A DNA stretch of 9,734 nucleotides from CAWHOW01 sp050013795 (GTDB lineage: Bacteria > Bacteroidota > Bacteroidia > Bacteroidales > CG2-30-32-10): assembly GCA_050013795.1 (NCBI GenBank), contig JBEKEO010000105.1, forward strand, positions 1 to 9,734, written 5' to 3'. Numbering within the stretch: position 1 is the first letter of the stretch; each line of letters begins with the position of its first letter. A model generated the notes under the pieces. The model saw only the letters and a list, made by a program, of their open reading frames with translations. It did no database searches and had not been told where the DNA came from. This document shows, in pieces, positions 6,693 to 9,734 of this stretch. The position numbers were made by a program, and so were the translations under genes.

Positions 6693-6725
6693 GCGATAAA
6701 AATAGTCATAATCGCACAAGAAGCC
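6693..6725 (+). repeat. 33-bp direct repeat, copy 2
   Basis: Identical to 6171-6203. Its last five bases (AAGCC, 6721-6725) are also the first five of the 38-bp protease-tail repeat, so the two repeats meet at a 5-bp shared junction. Confidence 0.9.
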
Positions 6726-6804
6726 CCACCCGCTTTATGTTTTCTTCCATTATTCACATCCGTTTTTGCTGGCAAGACTGAAAGCGTTAGAAAAGTTGGT
6801 TTAG
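6721..6804 (+). pseudogene. Displaced or remnant 3' end of an M48 protease gene
   Basis: In the frame starting AAG at 6721, the sequence reads K-PHPLYVFFHYSHP-FLLARLKALEKLV and then TAG at 6802-6804. It parallels residues 387-413 of the intact protease. The first 38 bp are identical at the DNA level. Beyond that the codons differ mostly silently or conservatively (CAC/CAT, TTA/TTG, GCA/GCG, CTT/TTA, Asp/Glu, Ile/Leu), with Pro/Phe and Glu/Ala as the clear changes. The reading frame and stop are kept, so this was a functional gene end not long ago. It has no start and no zinc motif, hence a fragment. Its last 18 bp overlap the convergent gene at 6787-7770. Confidence 0.8.
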
Positions 6805-7770
6805 CTTATAAATCCGCGTATTTTTCTCATTCCATCCAAACCCTATTTTAAAACCAAGGTTTAAATATGGCCATAATTGCAGTCCATTAGCATTTAAAAA
6901 TGATATATTATCAGGTTGCCCATTATGTGTTATATAACTATGATCAGTATCTATATAATAATTAAATGTAATATTAGAATTTGTGACTCTTAATCCTAAA
7001 GCAGCATAGGGTTCAAAGATAAAGTGTTTACCTTTAAGCAGGAAACCGCATCTGAATGACAATCCATAGACTTCTCTTGTCTGTGAGCAATTTATATTAT
7101 ATTGACCTGCATAATCTTCTCCAGCATAAATCCATGTATTTTTAAAGTACATATATTTAAATAATGCCGATAAACCATAATAGAAATGTTTAGGGCAATA
7201 ATGCTTTAAAAATAAATTTGCAGTAACTCCATTATAACAATTTGCAATGCAATTTTCACTGCTGGCATCACTCGAAATAAAATTATTTTCGCTTTTAGAT
7301 GGATACAGATACCCTAATTCAATTTCCGTTGCTTTGTTGTCCTGTTTATATTCAAATGAAAAAGCCAGTTCATTTGCTAATATTTTACTGGGATTCCATT
7401 TAATTGCATACCATGGCTTTTCAGGTACTATAATATAATATATTTCCGGTTTATTTTCTTTCCCGGTATCTTGTATTTGCTTGTTTAGCCTGGCAGCTAA
7501 GTATAAATTCATGCTTTCACTATCAAAACAATCCTTATGCCCGTCGTGATAGATTATGCCTGCTACATATTTTCTTTTAACTGCATAAATGTTTGTATCA
7601 ATAGATTCATAATAAGTTACCTGACGATTGAATGCAATTACGCTTTCATCTACCCTCTTAATATCTCTGGCAAGAATTAAAAAAAGCGATCTCATTACAA
7701 TTGTATCCTGTGCATAACTGAAATGCACACAGCAAAGGATGAGTAATAAGAGGAAAATTGCTTTTTTCAA
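6787..7770 (-). CDS. Secreted outer-membrane beta-barrel-like protein, unknown function
   Basis: 327 residues starting with a signal peptide, MKKAIFLLLLILCCVHFSYA, with likely cleavage before QDTIV. Residues about 21-85 resemble the small N-terminal domain of many Bacteroidota envelope proteins (an opening DTIV, then a segment like YESIDTNIYAVKRKYVAGIIYHDGHKDCF). From about 130 the sequence shows alternating hydrophobic/aromatic strands (YYGLSALFKYMYF, REVYGLSFRCGFLL, FIFEPYAALGLRV, LQLWPYLNLGFKIGFGW) with charged or polar turns, as expected for an 8- to 10-strand outer-membrane barrel of the DUF3575/OMP_b-brl type. Several Cys residues lie in the central part. It does not end in the usual terminal aromatic strand but in YKLNQLF. 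The gene is much more AT-rich than its right-hand neighbours. Its 3' end overlaps the M48 fragment convergently. Exact family not recognised. Confidence 0.75.
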   Translation of the reverse strand: MKKAIFLLLLILCCVHFSYAQDTIVMRSLFLILARDIKRVDESVIAFNRQVTYYESIDTNIYAVKRKYVAGIIYHDGHKDCFDSESMNLYLAARLNKQIQDTGKENKPEIYYIIVPEKPWYAIKWNPSKILANELAFSFEYKQDNKATEIELGYLYPSKSENNFISSDASSENCIANCYNGVTANLFLKHYCPKHFYYGLSALFKYMYFKNTWIYAGEDYAGQYNINCSQTREVYGLSFRCGFLLKGKHFIFEPYAALGLRVTNSNITFNYYIDTDHSYITHNGQPDNISFLNANGLQLWPYLNLGFKIGFGWNEKNTRIYKLNQLF

Positions 7771-7794
7771 ATAAGCGGCTTTGAAATTCCTGTA

Positions 7795-7802
7795 TAAAGG
7801 TA
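7795..7802 (-). promoter_or_regulatory. Possible -7 box (TACCTTTA) of the beta-barrel gene
   Basis: On the minus strand TACCTTTA differs from TAnnTTTG only in its last base and lies 24 nt before the ATG at 7770. No -33 TTG is seen. Confidence 0.35.
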
Positions 7803-7887
7803 TAAAATATTAAGGAATTGCTTAAAACTATTTAAGCTTGATACATCATAGCTGACTTGCCGGATGGCAGGAGCAGTGAACAGTAAG

Positions 7888-8010
7888 CAGTTTGTTTTTA
7901 TACTCATCCCTATATCCCTTCTCTACTCGTAGAGAAGGGACTTCAATGCGCTCCCCTCTTTGCTTGCAGAGAGAGCCTGTCCCGATTTATCGGGAGGTTG
8001 GGGGTGAGTC
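7888..8010. repeat. Hairpin intergenic repeat, copy 2 (more complete)
   Basis: It contains a perfect 12-bp hairpin TCCCTTCTCTAC (7915-7926) / GTAGAGAAGGGA (7929-7940) with a 2-nt loop, a CTCT/AGAG mini-hairpin near 7955-7972, and TCCCGAT (7980-7986) / ATCGGGA (7989-7995). ACTCATCCC (7902-7910) pairs with GGGGTGAGT (8001-8009) with one G-U, closing the whole unit. It resembles the CTCCCC...GGGGTGAG repeats widespread in Bacteroidota (from memory). It fills most of the gap between 7771 and 8034; the rest contains only a short CTTAAA/TTTAAG palindrome at 7821-7836. Confidence 0.75.
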
Positions 8011-8034
8011 AGGAAAAACGAATTTCACTTTTCT

Positions 8035-8463
8035 CTACACCCTTATTCTCCTCGCCACACCATATATAGTGCAGTATCCATTGCCTGTGGCTGAATCGGC
8101 ATTGGTTACTATGGTGACCTTTTTGTTTTCCACTATGGCTGTATCGGAACTGCCTGTTGAAAGGAATTTGCTGAAAGAATCCGCTCCCGAATTCAGTATA
8201 ACGCCCGATACCATTTGTTCAATGGCGGCGGTATCGGTTATAAGGAATATGCTTGTGCTGGTAAATGCAGCGCTTCCGGCAAAGAACCTTAGTTCAGCCA
8301 TAACCAGGCTCCAAGCATATCCCCTGCCGGGGGCTGCAAGTTGGGGTATGTCCACAGCTATGCTGTTGGCGGTTTGCAGCTGCGCTGCGGTAAGGGTTAG
8401 TTTAAACGAAGTGCATGAACACGGACAAAATATGGTTCTTATGGCTTGGCAAAATGTTTTCAT
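8035..8463 (-). CDS. 142-residue protein with a virion/phage-surface-like sequence pattern, unknown function
   Basis: I chose the start MKTFCQAI at 8463 because the upstream in-frame ATG at 8514 lies inside the CGCAAAG palindromic repeat. There is no clear signal peptide; a Cys cluster (C5, C13, C15, C17; FCPCSC) precedes the main domain. From residue 20 on, the order is LTAAQLQTANSIAVDIPQLAAPGRGYAW (21-51), AELRFFAGSAAFTS (56-69), SGVILNSGADSF (86-97), and VENKKVTIVTNADSATGNGYCTIYGVARR (111-139). The combination of an L-T-A-x-Q start, a P-A-P-G-x-G-x-x turn, V-E-N-K-x-x-x-x-x-x-N-A-D-x-x-x-G-x-G and a C-terminal strand resembles small jelly-roll or beta-sandwich structural proteins predicted in many phages. 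That likeness is from memory and unverified. The gene is GC-richer than the beta-barrel gene to its left. Confidence 0.65.
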   Translation of the reverse strand: MKTFCQAIRTIFCPCSCTSFKLTLTAAQLQTANSIAVDIPQLAAPGRGYAWSLVMAELRFFAGSAAFTSTSIFLITDTAAIEQMVSGVILNSGADSFSKFLSTGSSDTAIVENKKVTIVTNADSATGNGYCTIYGVARRIRV

Positions 8464-8478
8464 TTTATAAGCTTTTTT

Positions 8479-8577
8479 ACCGCAAAGAACGCAGAGGTTT
8501 CGCAAAGTTCGCAAAGCAGAAATATTTGACAGTTAAATCCTTTGCGTTCATTGCGTTTTCTTGGCGCCCTTTGCGGT
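8479..8577. repeat. CGCAAAG-rich palindromic intergenic repeat, copy 2
   Basis: Terminal inverted repeats ACCGCAAAG (8479-8487) and CTTTGCGGT (8569-8577) enclose further CGCAAAG/CTTTGCG variants on each arm (left: CGCAGAG, CGCAAAG, CGCAAAG; right: CTTTGCG, ATTGCG, CTTTGCG). Size (99 bp) and layout match copy 1 at 4672-4769. It ends 15 bp before the start codon of the 142-residue gene, so it occupies that gene's promoter region. Confidence 0.85.
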
Positions 8578-8650
8578 TAAATTTATTTTACCCCTTCACC
8601 AACGCACAACCTTACGCCCTTCCCCTACAAACAAGAATAGCAAACAGCAA

Positions 8651-8705
8651 ATAGATAATAGTAAAGATTTAAAGTTTCTTCAATTTGCTATTTACTATTA
8701 TCTAT
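8651..8705. repeat. 15-bp perfect inverted repeat (ATAGATAATAGTAAA)
   Basis: 8651-8665 pairs with 8691-8705 around a 25-nt loop. The loop edge gives an alternative pairing, AGCAAAT (8646-8652) with ATTTGCT (8683-8689). It lies 17 bp past the stop of the 261-residue gene. There is no U-tract on either side, so a standard terminator is unlikely. Nothing else is seen in the 8584-8721 gap. Confidence 0.7.
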
Positions 8706-8721
8706 CATCTATTTTCTATAT

Positions 8722-9507
8722 TTACATCAACGGCGTTGTAAACGGCCCGTTCCATATCCCGTCAAGGTCGGGATGCTTGCTTTTTGCCCAGCGGAAAAAC
8801 AGCAGCGCTATTTTTGCCGGCGGCAAGGTGCCTGCTGCCAGCGCCGTTAAATTAGTCGTTATGGAAACCGTAGGCAACAGGAAACTGGCTTTCGACGAAT
8901 GCGAAATGGTGAGCCTTGTATCGCTTGCCACAGTTGGCAAACCCGATGCGCCCGAGTAAAATACGCCAACGGCATATTCAACCAGGTCGTAACCTTTAAG
9001 CTTGTGGGCGCGACCGCTTGCCGCCTTGGTGGGATAAACCTTTATATGCACCACTCCGCCCGCCAGCGGGAATAATTTAGGATAAACCGTTTCGGGAGTG
9101 GCTATGGTCTTGTCCACTTCCCTGTTCTTAGCTACAGGATGCATGCCCGTGGGCGGCACCGCCAGCGACTGCGAAATGCGAAACGTGCTGCAATCCTGCG
9201 ATGTTAAGTTCGATGTAGCTTTTACCTTGTTGATAAGCTTGTTTACCTTATCGTACGAAATTACATTGGAAATGATAATTTCAAGGTCGTTACGGTTATC
9301 GGTGGTATAGCCCGCTTTCCTGTCGGAATACAGCAGGTATTTGGGCGACCAGGCGCTAAGGAATCCCTGCCATGCTGTTAACTGGGCGGCGGTCCAGCCA
9401 AAACGCACGGCATTGATGGGCGTACCCAAAATAAGGTATGAATTTGTCTGGTTTATAAAACTGTTGAACGTTTTAATGTCGCGTGGAATGTTAGTGTTGC
9501 CTGGCAT
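8722..9507 (-). CDS. 261-residue Bacteroidota hypothetical protein: helical N-terminal half, Ig/FN3-like C-terminal half
   Basis: ATG at 9507, TAA at 8722-8724. There is no signal peptide or membrane segment. The opening NIPRDIKTFNSFINQTNSYL followed by WTAAQLTAWQGFLSAWSPKYLLYSDR (about 38-63) and a DLEIIISNVISYDKVNKLINKV helix (74-95) fits an all-helical domain. Residues about 150-261 are beta-rich (VVHIKVYPT, GYDLVEYAVGVFYSG, RLTISHSSKASFLLP, AKIALLFFRWAKSKHPDLDGIWNGPFTTPL), and the end resembles FN3/Ig-like domains that close with W-x-x-x-x-G-x-x-G-P-W. I recall a common uncharacterised Bacteroidota family with this architecture (PR-x-x-x-x-F start, x-x-RW-x-N/S-x-x-G-x-x-GPW end) but know no function. 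The heptapeptide-repeat frame ends 12 bp upstream on the same strand. Confidence 0.75.
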   Translation of the reverse strand: MPGNTNIPRDIKTFNSFINQTNSYLILGTPINAVRFGWTAAQLTAWQGFLSAWSPKYLLYSDRKAGYTTDNRNDLEIIISNVISYDKVNKLINKVKATSNLTSQDCSTFRISQSLAVPPTGMHPVAKNREVDKTIATPETVYPKLFPLAGGVVHIKVYPTKAASGRAHKLKGYDLVEYAVGVFYSGASGLPTVASDTRLTISHSSKASFLLPTVSITTNLTALAAGTLPPAKIALLFFRWAKSKHPDLDGIWNGPFTTPLM

Positions 9508-9519
9508 AATGTTAAGTGT

Positions 9520-9734
9520 TTAGGTTAAATGATTAAGTAGATATGTTTTCGAATTACTAAGTAAGCTGCTTATAACAGGAAGCCGGCTTTCAATAAAATG
9601 AAGCAGGCTTTTTGAAACAGGAAGGTAACTTCCCAAGCTAAGAAGGTAACTTCTCAAGTCTAGAAGGTAACTTCTCAAGTCTGGAAGGTAGCTTCTCAAG
9701 TCTGGAAGGTAGCTTCTCAAGTCCAGAAGGTAGC
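9520..9734 (-). CDS. Possible heptapeptide-repeat ORF, open beyond the window edge
   Basis: The minus frame is open from the window edge to TAA at 9520-9522. It reads as seven-residue units: SYLPDLR, SYLPDLR, SYLLDLR, SYLLSLG, SYLPVSK, SLLHFIE, SRLPVIS, SLLSNSK, TYLLNHL, T, with another SYLLDLR partly off the edge. Leu at position 3 is almost invariant and Ser/Thr at position 1 is kept even in decayed units. No ATG is visible; a TTG at 9720 is the only in-window start. It may be a real repeat protein or simply a 21-bp DNA array, which is always readable as heptads if the frame is free of stops. Confidence 0.35.
   Translation of the reverse strand, partial: YLLDLRSYLPDLRSYLPDLRSYLLDLRSYLLSLGSYLPVSKSLLHFIESRLPVISSLLSNSKTYLLNHLT
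9558..9734 (+). repeat. 21-bp tandem array, decaying leftward, open at the window edge
   Basis: Near-identical units GAAGGTAACTTCTCAAGTCT(A/G) start at 9621, 9642, 9663, 9684, 9705 and 9726 (cut). Exactly in phase to the left are diverged units at 9600 (GAAGCAGGCTTTTTGAAACAG), 9579 (GAAGCCGGCTTTCAATAAAAT) and, weakly, 9558. Each good unit carries the small inverted repeat GAAG-GTAA-CTTC or GAAG-GTAG-CTTC. The array is upstream of the 261-residue gene, so it could also influence its expression. Confidence 0.9.

Larger units (their letters stand above)
5964..6720. mobile_element. Candidate mini-integrative element in the 3' end of the M48 gene (no recombinase of its own)
   Basis: A 38-bp identical direct repeat flanks this stretch: 5964-6001 inside the protease gene and 6721-6758 at the far side, starting AAGCCCCACCCG and ending CCATTATTCACA. 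After the shared block, both copies continue as an in-frame protease C-terminus to a stop. This matches elements that integrate in a gene's 3' end, supply a substitute end and displace the old one. The unit is 757 bp, with no convincing ORF, but full of hairpins and repeats listed separately. An alternative is repeat-mediated rearrangement with partial duplication of a paralogue. The boundaries are firm as repeats; the mobile interpretation is inference. Confidence 0.5.

Noticed and set aside
6237..6851. Several overlapping ORFs on both strands in the repeat patchwork
   Set aside because: They cross the inverted repeats, have low-complexity composition, and lie on both strands over the same DNA, as expected of hairpin repeats.
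7892..8470. 192-residue plus-strand ORF
   Set aside because: It begins inside the hairpin repeat and runs antisense to the better-supported 142-residue gene.
8561..8959. 132-residue plus-strand ORF
   Set aside because: It begins inside the CGCAAAG repeat, crosses the inverted repeat at 8651-8705 and is antisense to the 261-residue gene.
9579..9734. CRISPR-like array
   Set aside because: Units are contiguous 21-bp tandem repeats without spacers and no cas gene is visible.

Overview
The window looks like a chromosomal segment from an AT-rich member of the Bacteroidota. The evidence is promoter-like boxes of the form TAnnTTTG at several sites instead of sigma70 boxes, A-rich leaders without Shine-Dalgarno sequences, a Bacteroidota-type tyrosine recombinase, a GWxTD-domain protein, a C-terminal piece resembling DUF6266, and several palindromic intergenic repeat families. 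No species can be named from the sequence alone.

Left part (1 to about 1810): the end of an integrated element. A DUF6266-like gene cut by the window edge converges on a 411-residue tyrosine recombinase, with a bidirectional terminator between them. Upstream of the recombinase is a dense cluster of AGTGGA/TCCACT motifs, then a terminator, then tRNA-Ser(UGA) on the minus strand. Recombinase next to a tRNA 3' end is the classic layout of a tRNA-targeted island, which would extend left of the window.

Middle (about 1900 to 6053): plus-strand, probably core genes. These are a 45-residue small ORF behind its own promoter box and a two-copy 15-bp direct repeat, a secreted GWxTD-domain protein, an LpxL/HtrB-type lipid A acyltransferase, and a Ste24-like M48 membrane metalloprotease. 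All could contribute to cell-envelope biogenesis or quality control, but nothing shows that they act together.

6054 to 6786 is a gene-free patchwork of hairpins and repeats. Its most striking feature is that the 3' end of the M48 protease gene occurs twice, at 5964-6053 and 6721-6804. Both copies share a 38-bp identical block and then diverge mostly by synonymous or conservative changes. That is the structure expected of a small element (about 757 bp) that inserts in the 3' end of a gene, supplies a replacement 3' end, and displaces the original. I consider this the best candidate for something undescribed.

Right part (6787 to 9734): minus-strand genes separated by repeats. They are a secreted beta-barrel-like protein, a 142-residue protein with a pattern resembling phage or virion surface proteins, a 261-residue Bacteroidota hypothetical protein, and a 21-bp tandem array. 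The array is open on the minus strand as a heptapeptide repeat running off the window edge. Two copies of a CGCAAAG-rich palindromic repeat (4672-4769, 8479-8577) and two copies of a second hairpin repeat (6091-6170, 7888-8010) link the regions.
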